Source of the DNA: Flavobacteriaceae bacterium
GTDB lineage: Bacteria > Bacteroidota > Bacteroidia > Flavobacteriales > Flavobacteriaceae
Direction of reading: 5' to 3'
DNA length: 64,000 nucleotides
NCBI GenBank assembly: GCA_029238515.1
Contig: JAQWFW010000027.1
Location: forward strand, 17,365 to 81,364
Shown: in pieces, positions 9,700 through 18,397 of the stretch
Numbering within the stretch: position 1 is the stretch's first letter
Layout of the letters: every line of letters begins with the position of its first letter
The notes under the pieces: model-generated
Seen by the model: only the letters and a program-made list of their open reading frames with translations
Told to the model about the DNA's origin: nothing
Databases searched by the model: none
Made by a program: the position numbers and the translations under genes

Positions 9700-10338
9700 A
9701 TGTCATTTGTAGGAAAAAAATTTCCAAATTTAGCTGTAGACGCCATGAACGAAATGGGCGATACATTTAAAGTTAATGTTTTGGAAGAAGCCGTTAATAA
9801 TAAAAAGAAAGTTGTTTTGTTTTGGTATCCAAAAGATTTCACTTTTGTTTGCCCAACAGAATTACACGCTTTTGAAGCGGCTAAAGCAGAATTTGAAAAA
9901 AGAAATTGTATTGTGATTGGTGCATCATGTGATACCCCAGAAGTACATTTTGCATGGCTTTCTACGTCAAAAGACAACGGAGGAATTGAAGGCGTTACCT
10001 ACCCTATTCTTGCCGATTCTAACCGCAACCTTTCATCTACGCTTGGAATTTTGGACATTACCAATGAACAATACAACGAAGAAACTGGTGTGGTCACTGT
10101 AGAAGGAGATAACGTCACGTATCGAGCAACATACATCATTGACGAAGAAGGAACTGTAGTACACGAAAGTGTAAATCATATGCCATTGGGACGTAATGTC
10201 GCAGAATTTATTCGTTTGGTAGATGCCTATACACATGTACAAGAAAAAGGTGAGGTTTGCCCAGCAAACTGGGAAGAAGGTAAAGATGCCATGCAAGCCA
10301 ATGCCAAAAGTACAGCCCAATATTTATCATCACACTAA
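9700..10338 (+). CDS. 2-Cys peroxiredoxin (AhpC/TSA family)
   Basis: A 212-residue thiol peroxidase that reduces H2O2 and organic hydroperoxides. The peroxidatic cysteine is C51 in the FTFVCPTE motif. The resolving cysteine is C187 in the GEVCPANW motif, which defines a typical 2-Cys enzyme of the Prx1/AhpC class. The catalytic Pro/Thr (PTE, residues 52-54) are present. The thioredoxin-like gene begins 12 bp downstream and is the natural reductant candidate, since no AhpF gene is nearby. The three-gene unit (peroxiredoxin, thioredoxin, small unknown protein) ends at the terminator at 10925. No signal peptide, so cytosolic. Confidence 0.95.
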   Translation: MSFVGKKFPNLAVDAMNEMGDTFKVNVLEEAVNNKKKVVLFWYPKDFTFVCPTELHAFEAAKAEFEKRNCIVIGASCDTPEVHFAWLSTSKDNGGIEGVTYPILADSNRNLSSTLGILDITNEQYNEETGVVTVEGDNVTYRATYIIDEEGTVVHESVNHMPLGRNVAEFIRLVDAYTHVQEKGEVCPANWEEGKDAMQANAKSTAQYLSSH

Positions 10339-10350
10339 AATCATAACGCT

Positions 10351-10662
10351 ATGCAAGAACTCACGCAAGATAATTTAAAAACTGTAGTCTCGGAACACGA
10401 TACTGTAGTAGTGCAGTATTCTGCCACTTGGTGTGGTAATTGCCGCATTATGAAACCTAAAGTGAAAAAATTGGCTGCTGAGCATCCAAACATCAACTTT
10501 GTTATTGTTGATGCCGAAAAATTCCCAGAAAGCCGGAGTTTGGCTAAAGTCGACAACTTGCCCACCTTTGCAACGTTCAAAGGAGGTGCATTCGTAAATC
10601 AGGTGCAGACCAATAAATTTGACGTCCTAAAAACCCTTGTCGATGAAGTTGCCAGTCATTAA
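10351..10662 (+). CDS. Thioredoxin-family protein with CGNC active site
   Basis: This 103-residue thioredoxin fold consists of a single domain. The active site reads WCGNC (C28 and C31), so the usual Pro between the cysteines is Asn. That change normally alters redox potential and pKa. The cis-Pro region (LPTFATFKGG) is conserved. Its position 12 bp after the peroxiredoxin suggests it reduces that enzyme. It overlaps the next small gene by 20 bp, which suggests translational coupling. The short length and lack of a signal peptide indicate a cytosolic protein. Confidence 0.92.
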   Translation: MQELTQDNLKTVVSEHDTVVVQYSATWCGNCRIMKPKVKKLAAEHPNINFVIVDAEKFPESRSLAKVDNLPTFATFKGGAFVNQVQTNKFDVLKTLVDEVASH

Positions 10663-10900
10663 GCATTTAAACAAATTCATCCAAGACAATGATGAAGATT
10701 ATATCATTGAAACTCTGGAAACTTTGGAACACCTCACGGAAGTTCCAAGTTTAAAAGATGAAGAATTAGATGTGCTTGGCGAGCTGATTTCTAATATGTA
10801 CGGCGCATTGGAAGTGCATAAAATGATCAAATCTGGTACTCCAGAAAAAGAAGCGCTCAATGCGTTTATGAAACGGGTATTGGGATCTATTGATAGCTAA
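10643..10900 (+). CDS. Small conserved protein, DUF6952-like
   Basis: A small acidic protein of 85 residues, started at the ATG at 10643 (MKLPVIKHLNKFI), inside the 3' end of the thioredoxin gene. It is predicted all-helical, with the motif ETLEHLTEV near the middle and no cysteines, membrane segments or signal peptide. It resembles the small DUF6952 proteins found behind peroxiredoxin-thioredoxin pairs in flavobacteria. That family assignment is from memory and not checked. Its placement and overlap suggest a role linked to peroxide defence, but no function is known. An alternative TTG start two codons upstream is less likely. Confidence 0.75.
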   Translation: MKLPVIKHLNKFIQDNDEDYIIETLETLEHLTEVPSLKDEELDVLGELISNMYGALEVHKMIKSGTPEKEALNAFMKRVLGSIDS

Positions 10901-10921
10901 CATTTTTAATTGCAATGATTC

Positions 10922-10948
10922 AAGCCCACGCTTTGCGTGGGTTTTTTT
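10922..10948 (+). terminator. Rho-independent terminator of the peroxiredoxin operon
   Basis: Perfect 7-bp stem CCCACGC/GCGTGGG (10925-10931 with 10935-10941), TTT loop, extended by A-T and G-T pairs, followed by seven T residues. Confidence 0.93.
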
Positions 10949-10994
10949 GTTCAAAACAAATTTTAAAACTCTTAAAGAAAAAGTTATTAATTTG

Positions 10995-11002
10995 TATTTT
11001 TG
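10995..11002 (+). promoter_or_regulatory. -7 promoter box of ftsK
   Basis: TATTTTTG matches TAnnTTTG, 20 nt before the ATG at 11023. No TTG at the expected -33 spacing is visible. Confidence 0.5.
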
Positions 11003-11022
11003 TTTTTAACCACAAAAAACAT

Positions 11023-13383
11023 ATGACCAGAACATCGGCCAAAAAAAATAAAAAACCTATCCTTCCAGAAATTACTCTAACCAATCCGCAACGGCTTGTT
11101 TTAGGGAGTTTTTTGGTCATTTTTGGGGTGTTGGTTTTTATTGCTATCCTCTCCTACTTTTTTACTGGAGAAAGTGATCAAAGCACACTCAATGAGTTTA
11201 CGAGCAGAGCAGTACCAACCAAAAATTGGCTCAGTAAAATTGGTGCCTGGGTTAGTCATTTGTTGGTCTATAATGGGTTTGGTATAGCTTCTTTTCTATT
11301 TTCTGGATTATTAGTGCTATCTGGCATTACGGTCCTGATGAATACATCCAAACAACGTTTGTTTCGCCATTGGGTATGGGGTGTTTTGGGCATAATTTGG
11401 GCGTCCATCACTTTTGGATATGCTTTCCAATATTTGCCCAACCTAGGAGGAACTGTTGGGTATCAACTTAATTTATTTCTTCAAGATTACATCGGAAAAA
11501 TTGGTACTGCTCTACTCCTGCTGTTTGGGTTTATATGTTATATCGCCATCAGATTTAAAACCACCCCACAACAGATTGCAAAATTGTTTTCAGTCCAAAA
11601 AAAGCCCAAAACAGAAGCACCCTCTGTTGATGAATCCGTACAACACACGTTTGATGAAAATAAGGACGAAACCACTGAAGATAAAACAACATCTTCTGCT
11701 TTTGAAGTGCCCTTGAAAAATTTGGAACCAACGATTCAAAATCATTCCAACATTACCAAAGATGAAGATTCAGCTGAATCCGCTAAAGAACCAGAGGTAA
11801 AAATGGAAGTCACTATCGCAGAAGAAGAAGTCTCAGAAACCGATAATTTGGCTGCAAAACTCGTTGAAGATTTTGGTGAAGTCGATCCTACTTTGGAGTT
11901 GTCCAAGTTTGTATTTCCATCTTTAGAATTACTAAAAAAATACGATTCAGAGGGTATTACAATCGATCAAGAAGAACTTGAAGACAATAAAAATAAAATT
12001 GTAGAAACACTAAACAATTATAAAATTGGCATTAGCAGTATCAAAGCTACAGTAGGGCCTACTGTAACGCTTTATGAAATCATTCCAGACGCTGGTATTC
12101 GAATTTCAAAAATCAAAAATTTGGAGGATGATATCGCCCTTTCACTTTCAGCTTTAGGTATTCGTATTATTGCTCCGATCCCTGGACGTGGAACTATTGG
12201 TATTGAAGTGCCAAACAAAAATGCAACCATCGTTTCGATGAATTCAGTTGTGGCTTCACAAAAATTTCAAAAATCTGAAATGGAGTTGCCTATCGCTTTG
12301 GGGAAAACAATCAGCAATGAAACTTTTGTAGTGGATTTGGCCAAAATGCCACATTTGCTCATGGCTGGTGCTACAGGTCAAGGTAAATCGGTAGGACTTA
12401 ATGCTGTACTCATCTCGTTGCTTTACAAAAAACACCCTGCAGAAGTTAAGTTCGTCCTTGTTGATCCCAAAAAAGTTGAATTGACCTTATTCAACAAAAT
12501 AGAACGTCATTATTTGGCTAAACTTCCAGATTCTGAAGATGCCATCATTACAGATAATACCAAGGTCATCAATACTTTAAATTCTTTATGTATTGAAATG
12601 GATAATCGCTACGATTTATTAAAATCTGCGTTTTGTCGAAACATTAAAGAATACAATACCAAATTCAAAGCCCGAAAATTGAATCCCAACGACGGACATA
12701 AGTTTTTACCATACATCGTTTTGGTGGTTGATGAATTTGCAGATTTGATCATGACTGCAGGTAAAGAAGTTGAAACGCCAATTGCACGTTTGGCACAGCT
12801 AGCTCGAGCCATCGGAATACATTTAATCATCGCAACGCAACGTCCATCGGTCAATGTCATCACAGGAATCATCAAAGCCAACTTCCCTGCCCGTATTGCC
12901 TTTAGAGTGACTTCAAAAATTGATTCGAGAACCATTTTGGATAGCTCAGGTGCCGATCAATTGATTGGTCGTGGAGATATGCTCTACACACAAGGTAACG
13001 ATTTGGTGCGTATACAATGTGCCTTTGTAGATACCCCAGAAGTAGAGCGTCTAACCGATTTTATTGGCTCACAAAAGGCCTATGCAAGTGCATACATCCT
13101 TCCAGAGTACATTAGCGAAGAATCTGGCACAAGTCTTGATATTGATATAAACGACAGAGATAAACTGTTTCGTGAAGCTGCTGAAGTGATTGTAACAGCA
13201 CAACAAGGTTCGGCTTCTTTATTGCAACGAAAATTGAAATTGGGATACAACCGCGCTGGACGTCTTATAGATCAGTTGGAAGCAGCAGGAATTGTAGGTC
13301 CTTTTGAAGGCAGTAAAGCACGACAAGTTTTGGTTTCTGATTTAGTTGCATTAAACCAATTATTAGACAATGAAGTTTCTTAA
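11023..13383 (+). CDS. ftsK: DNA translocase FtsK/SpoIIIE family
   Basis: This 786-residue protein drives chromosome segregation at the septum. Four hydrophobic segments in the first ~190 residues anchor it in the membrane. A charged, Glu-rich linker follows (~190-300). The motor then shows Walker A GATGQGKSVGLN at about residue 447-458, a Walker B-like VLVVDEFADL, and IATQRPSVNVITG. A C-terminal winged-helix gamma domain (LQRKLKLGYNRAGRLIDQLE) would read the KOPS-type DNA signals. I start at the ATG at 11023. The frame is open 36 codons further upstream, but that segment runs through the preceding terminator and has no domain similarity. It overlaps lolA by 14 bp. Confidence 0.96.
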   Translation: MTRTSAKKNKKPILPEITLTNPQRLVLGSFLVIFGVLVFIAILSYFFTGESDQSTLNEFTSRAVPTKNWLSKIGAWVSHLLVYNGFGIASFLFSGLLVLSGITVLMNTSKQRLFRHWVWGVLGIIWASITFGYAFQYLPNLGGTVGYQLNLFLQDYIGKIGTALLLLFGFICYIAIRFKTTPQQIAKLFSVQKKPKTEAPSVDESVQHTFDENKDETTEDKTTSSAFEVPLKNLEPTIQNHSNITKDEDSAESAKEPEVKMEVTIAEEEVSETDNLAAKLVEDFGEVDPTLELSKFVFPSLELLKKYDSEGITIDQEELEDNKNKIVETLNNYKIGISSIKATVGPTVTLYEIIPDAGIRISKIKNLEDDIALSLSALGIRIIAPIPGRGTIGIEVPNKNATIVSMNSVVASQKFQKSEMELPIALGKTISNETFVVDLAKMPHLLMAGATGQGKSVGLNAVLISLLYKKHPAEVKFVLVDPKKVELTLFNKIERHYLAKLPDSEDAIITDNTKVINTLNSLCIEMDNRYDLLKSAFCRNIKEYNTKFKARKLNPNDGHKFLPYIVLVVDEFADLIMTAGKEVETPIARLAQLARAIGIHLIIATQRPSVNVITGIIKANFPARIAFRVTSKIDSRTILDSSGADQLIGRGDMLYTQGNDLVRIQCAFVDTPEVERLTDFIGSQKAYASAYILPEYISEESGTSLDIDINDRDKLFREAAEVIVTAQQGSASLLQRKLKLGYNRAGRLIDQLEAAGIVGPFEGSKARQVLVSDLVALNQLLDNEVS

Positions 13384-14023
13384 AAAACCATTTTTATTTT
13401 TCACGCTCATCGCTTTTGGCACAGGCATCGCACAAATAAAAGACCCCAAAGCAAAGCAATGGCTGAACGAGGTAAACGAAAAAGTGAATACTTATAAAAA
13501 TATTCAAATTTCCTTTAAGTATGTTTTAGAAAATGAAGCTGAAAACATTAGTCAGGAAACCAAAGGGAAAGTAACCCTTGAAGGTGACAAATACGTGCTA
13601 AACATCTTGGGTATTCAACGAATTTTTGATGGAAAAACGCTTTATACCATCAGTCCTGAAGATGAAGAAGTAACAATTTCAACTGAAAATCCAGACGAAG
13701 AAAACACCATAGCGCCGAGCAAATTACTTTCATTTTTCGAATCGGGCTACAACTATAAACTCGATATTGTTCAAGACAAATTTGGTCGAAAAATTCAGTA
13801 CATAAAACTTTCGCCCATAGATTCAAATTCCGAAATTAAGCATGCCTTATTAGGGATAGATGCCAAAACAAAACACATTTACAATCTTATCGAAATTGGA
13901 AATAATGGTACCAAAACAACCCTTACCGTATTGGAATTTGAAACCAACACCCCCCTTTCTCAATCTTTTTTTAACTTTGATGCCTCAAGGTACAGCGATT
14001 ATTATATCAATAATTTAGACTAA
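13370..14023 (+). CDS. LolA-like outer-membrane lipoprotein carrier protein
   Basis: A 217-residue periplasmic protein. It has a cleavable signal peptide (MKFLKKPFLFFTLIAFG, cleavage near GTGIAQ) followed by a LolA-type beta fold: VTLEGDKYVLNILGIQRIFDGKTLYTISPEDEEV. LolA ferries lipoproteins from LolCDE to the outer membrane, and flavobacterial versions diverge strongly from the E. coli protein. The ATG lies inside the ftsK end (14-bp overlap), and the permease gene starts 8 bp after the stop. The three genes look like one transcription unit dedicated to division and the envelope. Confidence 0.85.
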   Translation: MKFLKKPFLFFTLIAFGTGIAQIKDPKAKQWLNEVNEKVNTYKNIQISFKYVLENEAENISQETKGKVTLEGDKYVLNILGIQRIFDGKTLYTISPEDEEVTISTENPDEENTIAPSKLLSFFESGYNYKLDIVQDKFGRKIQYIKLSPIDSNSEIKHALLGIDAKTKHIYNLIEIGNNGTKTTLTVLEFETNTPLSQSFFNFDASRYSDYYINNLD

Positions 14024-14031
14024 GGCCAAAA

Positions 14032-16014
14032 TTGAAAATACTAGACCGCTACATACTATCCACCTATTTAAAATCATTTTTTAGTGTCTTTACCATATTG
14101 ATGCTAATTTTCTTGTTGCAGTCTGTTTGGGTATACATAGCAGAACTCGCAGGAAAAGATTTAGAGTTCGATGTGATTCTTAAGTTTTTAATTTTTGTCT
14201 CGCCTCGAATTGTTGTACTGGTATTGCCACTGACCATTTTGTTGGTTTCCATCATGGTTTTTGGAAATTTTTCTGAAAACTATGAGTTTGCAGCCATGAA
14301 ATCAACAGGAATATCTTTGCAACGCGCCATGAAAAGCTTGAGCATTTTTATTGTTTTTTTATCTGTTGTAAGTTTTTTCTTTGCCAACAATGTTATTCCA
14401 CTGGCTGAGTATAATTTTTTCAATCTTCGGCGCAACATTTCAAGAGTAAAACCTGCTATGATTGTTGCAGAAGGTCAGTTCAATCAACTTCAAGATATTA
14501 ATATTAAAGTTGCTAAAAAGAGTGGAGAAAATGGTAAATTTTTAGAAGATGTGATCATTCATCAAAAAAAGGGAAATTCATCTGGGAATTACACTGTTAT
14601 TAAGTCCAAAACAGGTGAGTTTTACAGTGATGAGAGCTCAGATCTTATCCAGCTTATTCTTTATGATGGGAATTATTATGATGAAATTCAACCTGCAAAT
14701 TATCAAAAGCGAACAAAAAATAGACCTCAAGTTAAAAGTACTTTTGAACGCTATGTCATCAATATTGATATTTCTAAATTTAATGATGTTGATTTTGAAC
14801 AAAAGGATGCTTCAGCACGATTCAATATGCTGGGTGTAAATGAACTAAATACAACAATAGACTCCTTATACACCACACAACAAAAATCAATTGATGCATT
14901 TTCTAAATCGATGCTATCACGCTCCCATCAAAACAATTTGAATCTAAATTATAACATTGAACAAAACGATTCACTTGCAGAAATACCAGAAAATATTGTT
15001 GATCTATTCAATAAAAGGAAAGCTATTCAGTTGTATGATTTAGCAATTGCATCTGTAAATTCTGCACAAGACGATATCAAAGTAAAAACAAAATCTTTTT
15101 CCATTTCAACCACACACATCAACAAACACATTATTGCACTACACGACAAATTTGCACTAGGGCTAATGTGTATCATTCTATTTTTTGTTGGTGCGCCGTT
15201 GGGTGCCCTCATCAGAAAAGGCGGAATTGGATTACCATTAGTAATTGCGATTTTGATTTTCTTGACCTATCATTTTATCAGCATATTTGCAAAAAACAGT
15301 TCAGAGGACAACAGTTTAAATCCAATTTTTGCAACATGGCTTGCAGGAATCATCATGTTGCCATTTAGTATCTATCTCACAAGTAGAGCGACAAAAGATA
15401 GAGCATTAATGGATTTAGATGCAATCTTAATCCCTATTAAAAAACGTTTGGTAAAAACAAGCTTAATCGTTGAGGATAATACCACCGAACAAACTGTTGA
15501 AACGCAAAACATTCAGCATTTTGAAAATGAAAAACTCATAGATCTGATAAAAAATTATAGATACTATGGACTGACTTTGGCGCACAAAACTGATGCCCTG
15601 AATCTTCTAAAGGAAAGAGGGATTACTGAGCTAGAGCTAAAGCTAACAGGAAATTTAAGCAACGAAACTTATGAGTCCGGAGTACGTCATATGGAAGATT
15701 ATCATGAAAATGCAACCGTCGCTTATTTCGCACATCTTTTGGTTTTAATTCTTGGAATTGGTGGCTTTATTTTAAATAATAACGGTGCCGCTACTGTAGG
15801 TTCTATAATGATTGCTTTGGCACTTATTGCATTGGTTTTATTTATAATCGTATTCCCAAAAGTTTTGAAAAATCAGGCCGCATTCTACAAGCTGTTGAAA
15901 AAGAAATTCATGGCCCATAATGTTGTTTTTATTGTTTTGGGGCTTCCCCTATTTTTTCTTTACCGATTGTATTTCAACAAAAAAATGAATGAAGATTTAA
16001 CTAAAATTTCATAA
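14032..16014 (+). CDS. LptF/LptG family permease with a long C-terminal extension
   Basis: This 660-residue inner-membrane protein starts at a TTG 8 bp after lolA. The LptF/G core (three N-terminal and three C-terminal membrane helices around a periplasmic domain, motif GAPLGALIRKGGIGLPLV) ends near residue 455. In the LptB2FGC exporter this fold extracts lipopolysaccharide from the inner membrane. A further ~200 residues follow: a charged segment, a short helical domain, then two or more extra membrane helices around 565-605 and near 645. E. coli LptF and LptG are only about 360 residues long. Long forms occur in Bacteroidota, but the function of the tail is unknown. LptF and LptG cannot be told apart here. 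Confidence 0.88.
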   Translation: MKILDRYILSTYLKSFFSVFTILMLIFLLQSVWVYIAELAGKDLEFDVILKFLIFVSPRIVVLVLPLTILLVSIMVFGNFSENYEFAAMKSTGISLQRAMKSLSIFIVFLSVVSFFFANNVIPLAEYNFFNLRRNISRVKPAMIVAEGQFNQLQDINIKVAKKSGENGKFLEDVIIHQKKGNSSGNYTVIKSKTGEFYSDESSDLIQLILYDGNYYDEIQPANYQKRTKNRPQVKSTFERYVINIDISKFNDVDFEQKDASARFNMLGVNELNTTIDSLYTTQQKSIDAFSKSMLSRSHQNNLNLNYNIEQNDSLAEIPENIVDLFNKRKAIQLYDLAIASVNSAQDDIKVKTKSFSISTTHINKHIIALHDKFALGLMCIILFFVGAPLGALIRKGGIGLPLVIAILIFLTYHFISIFAKNSSEDNSLNPIFATWLAGIIMLPFSIYLTSRATKDRALMDLDAILIPIKKRLVKTSLIVEDNTTEQTVETQNIQHFENEKLIDLIKNYRYYGLTLAHKTDALNLLKERGITELELKLTGNLSNETYESGVRHMEDYHENATVAYFAHLLVLILGIGGFILNNNGAATVGSIMIALALIALVLFIIVFPKVLKNQAAFYKLLKKKFMAHNVVFIVLGLPLFFLYRLYFNKKMNEDLTKIS

Positions 16015-16032
16015 GTTTTGGTAGCGTTCTCC

Positions 16033-16040
16033 TATCTTTG
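16033..16040 (+). promoter_or_regulatory. -7 promoter box of ribBA
   Basis: TATCTTTG (TAnnTTTG) lies 13 nt before the ATG at 16054, within TATCTTTGCA. A TTG at 16018 is only 12 nt upstream of the box. Confidence 0.5.
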
Positions 16041-16053
16041 CAAAAAATAATTC

Positions 16054-17202
16054 ATGGCAACACAAAAATCAACTTTAGAACAAAAACTCAACACCATAAA
16101 AGAAGCTATTGAAGACATCAAAGCGGGCAAAGTGGTCGTTGTGGTAGATGATGAACACCGTGAGAATGAAGGTGATTTTATTGCTGCTGCCGAAGCGGTA
16201 ACACCCGAAATGATCAATTTTATGGCAACTCATGGCCGTGGACTTATATGTGCCCCTTTGACCGAAACACGCTGTACAGCATTAGAATTGAACATGATGG
16301 TTCAAAACAATACGGTATTACACCACACACAGTTCACGGTTTCTGTAGATTTGATTGGTCATGGATGTACAACAGGAATTTCAGTATCGGATCGCGCCAA
16401 AACCATAAAAGCGTTGGTAAATGAAGATACTAAACCTCATGATCTTGGTCGTCCAGGGCATATTTTTCCCCTAAAAGCAAAAAATGGTGGGGTTTTAAGA
16501 AGAACTGGACACACAGAAGCAGCAGTAGATTTGGCACGATTGGCAGGATTTAATCCCGCTGGAATTCTTGTTGAAATTTTGAATGAAGACGGCACTATGG
16601 CGCGACTGCCAGAGCTGAAAGAGGTGGCTAAAAAATTTGATTTAAAAATCATTTCTATTGAAGATCTTGTGGCCTACCGTATGCAATACGACTCGTTAAT
16701 TGCCAAAAAACATGATTTTCAAATTGAAACCCGTTTTGGTAGTTTTAGACTAAGGTCTTACCAACAAACCACAAATGATGCCGTGCATATTGCCCTTACC
16801 AAAGGCCAATGGACTTCGGATGAAACAATCCCTACCCGTATGAATTCGACATTGGTCAACAATGATATTTTGGGTACACTCACCAATAATGCAGATAAAA
16901 AATTGGACGAAATGTTCCGCGTTATAAATAATGAAGGAAAAGGCGCTATTATTTTTATCAATCAAAATTCGAGTCCACAAAAAACACTTAAACGCCTAAA
17001 TATTTTAAAAGATATTCAAAAAAGTGGTGAAGTTGCAAAAGCACCAAATATTAGTATGGATGAGAAAGATTTTGGGATTGGCGCACAAATTTTACATGAC
17101 CTAGACATTCAAAAATTAAATTTAATATCCAACAGCAAACAAAAAAAGCGCGTTGGAATGATTGGGTATGGTCTAGAAATTATTGATTATATCAACTACT
17201 AA
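16054..17202 (+). CDS. ribBA: RibBA: 3,4-dihydroxy-2-butanone-4-phosphate synthase with degenerate GTP cyclohydrolase II domain
   Basis: A 382-residue riboflavin-pathway protein. The N-terminal ~205 residues are a complete DHBP synthase, which converts ribulose 5-phosphate to the four-carbon riboflavin precursor. They include the acidic metal-binding stretch DDEHRENEGDF and the substrate motif HGRGLICAPLT. The C-terminal half follows the GTP cyclohydrolase II fold but lacks the three zinc-binding cysteines and the surrounding catalytic motif (GDxxxSxRCDCG type). A hydrophobic stretch, GAIIFINQNSSPQK, stands in the corresponding region. Only the RibB reaction is therefore expected. The gene converges on the DegT gene and their stop codons share CTAA at 17199-17202. 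Confidence 0.9.
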   Translation: MATQKSTLEQKLNTIKEAIEDIKAGKVVVVVDDEHRENEGDFIAAAEAVTPEMINFMATHGRGLICAPLTETRCTALELNMMVQNNTVLHHTQFTVSVDLIGHGCTTGISVSDRAKTIKALVNEDTKPHDLGRPGHIFPLKAKNGGVLRRTGHTEAAVDLARLAGFNPAGILVEILNEDGTMARLPELKEVAKKFDLKIISIEDLVAYRMQYDSLIAKKHDFQIETRFGSFRLRSYQQTTNDAVHIALTKGQWTSDETIPTRMNSTLVNNDILGTLTNNADKKLDEMFRVINNEGKGAIIFINQNSSPQKTLKRLNILKDIQKSGEVAKAPNISMDEKDFGIGAQILHDLDIQKLNLISNSKQKKRVGMIGYGLEIIDYINY

Positions 17203-18395
17203 CCACACACCTTTTTTATGCACTCCGCCATTGTTTTGGCTCTGTTGCGCACTTCTTCTTCCGACCATGACAGTTTAATCAAACACGATATGTTACGTCC
17301 TATGTAATGATCGGATTTAGAAAAGTCTTTGTCTTTTAGATAGCTCAATCCATTTTTTATTTCTTGGCACAATGGATATAATGATTTTTGTTCTTTAAGA
17401 TGTTCCCACTTACGGATATAGTGCCAATTGTTGTCGTAATAATGAAAACATACATCAATACCGTTAGTTTTAAATTCTTTACTCACAGCTCTGGCAGTTT
17501 CCAAATCGTCCAAAAAGAAGTTTAAAAACGCATAACTTTCCTCCCCACCCTCTGGAACAGTCCGAAAGATAACCGATGAAAGGGGTTCTAATTCTTGTCT
17601 TATTATGGAATAATGCTTTTTTTGGAGCGCCAAAAACTCATCGATACGTCTAAATTGTGCCAGGCCAACTGCTGCATTGAGTTCAGAAATCCGAAAATTG
17701 TAGCCCAAATAGGGATGTTCCTCTACCCCACGGTCAGAACCGATATGGTCATGTCCATGATCGCTAAAATGATCGAGACGTTGTGCATAATCATCATTAT
17801 TTGTGATGACTCCTCCACCTTCGCCACAAGTGACGGTTTTGACAAAATCAAAAGAAAAACAACCCAAATCTCCAACAGTCCCCAGTGCTTTGCCTTTGTA
17901 TGTACCGCCAATAGCTTGGCAAGCATCTTCAATCAACAACAAGTTGTGTTCATTACAAATGGCGCTTAGTGCATCAAGATTGGCCATACTACCGCACATA
18001 TGTACAGGCATAATGGCCTTAGTTTTTGGGGTAATTGCAGCTTTTACAGCTTCAATATCAAGTGTTAGAGTGTCGTCAATATCCACAACCACAGGGGTTG
18101 CACCCATCATCATGATGGCTTCAAAACTAGCAACAAAAGTAAAACTAGGCATTATGACTTCATCTCCAGTACCCACACCAGCAACAGCGAGCGCTATGCT
18201 CACCGCAGCAGTACCATTACTTACTAATTGTGCATGTTGAACCGTAAAACGCTTTTTAATGGCTAACTCTAAGTCTTTTGCTTTCCAATGCCCTTTTCTT
18301 AAGCCATCAAAGCCATAACGCATCAAAACACCGGAGTCCAAGACATCGTGGACTTCTTTGCGTTCGGCATCGCCAAATAATTCAAATCCAGGCAT
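17199..18395 (-). CDS. DegT/DnrJ/EryC1/StrS family PLP-dependent aminotransferase
   Basis: A 398-residue fold-type I PLP enzyme of the family that aminates keto-sugars for surface polysaccharides and secondary metabolites. Visible elements are the cofactor region SNGTAAVSIAL, the aspartate motif LLIEDACQAIG and the lysine motif SFDFVKTVTCGEGGGVI, with K as the internal aldimine. GYNFRISELNAAVGLAQ is the family's substrate region. It lies 2 bp after a nitroreductase gene on the same strand, with no glycosyltransferases nearby, so the substrate is open. The gene ends in a 4-bp stop-codon overlap with ribBA. Confidence 0.9.
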   Translation of the reverse strand: MPGFELFGDAERKEVHDVLDSGVLMRYGFDGLRKGHWKAKDLELAIKKRFTVQHAQLVSNGTAAVSIALAVAGVGTGDEVIMPSFTFVASFEAIMMMGATPVVVDIDDTLTLDIEAVKAAITPKTKAIMPVHMCGSMANLDALSAICNEHNLLLIEDACQAIGGTYKGKALGTVGDLGCFSFDFVKTVTCGEGGGVITNNDDYAQRLDHFSDHGHDHIGSDRGVEEHPYLGYNFRISELNAAVGLAQFRRIDEFLALQKKHYSIIRQELEPLSSVIFRTVPEGGEESYAFLNFFLDDLETARAVSKEFKTNGIDVCFHYYDNNWHYIRKWEHLKEQKSLYPLCQEIKNGLSYLKDKDFSKSDHYIGRNISCLIKLSWSEEEVRNRAKTMAECIKKVCG

Positions 18396-18397
18396 AA

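Noticed and set aside
10915..11022. Upstream extension of ftsK
   Set aside because: These 36 codons read through a terminator and promoter. The ATG at 11023 fits the family.
12609..12935. 108-residue antisense frame in ftsK
   Set aside because: It lies opposite the conserved motor domain with no supporting features.
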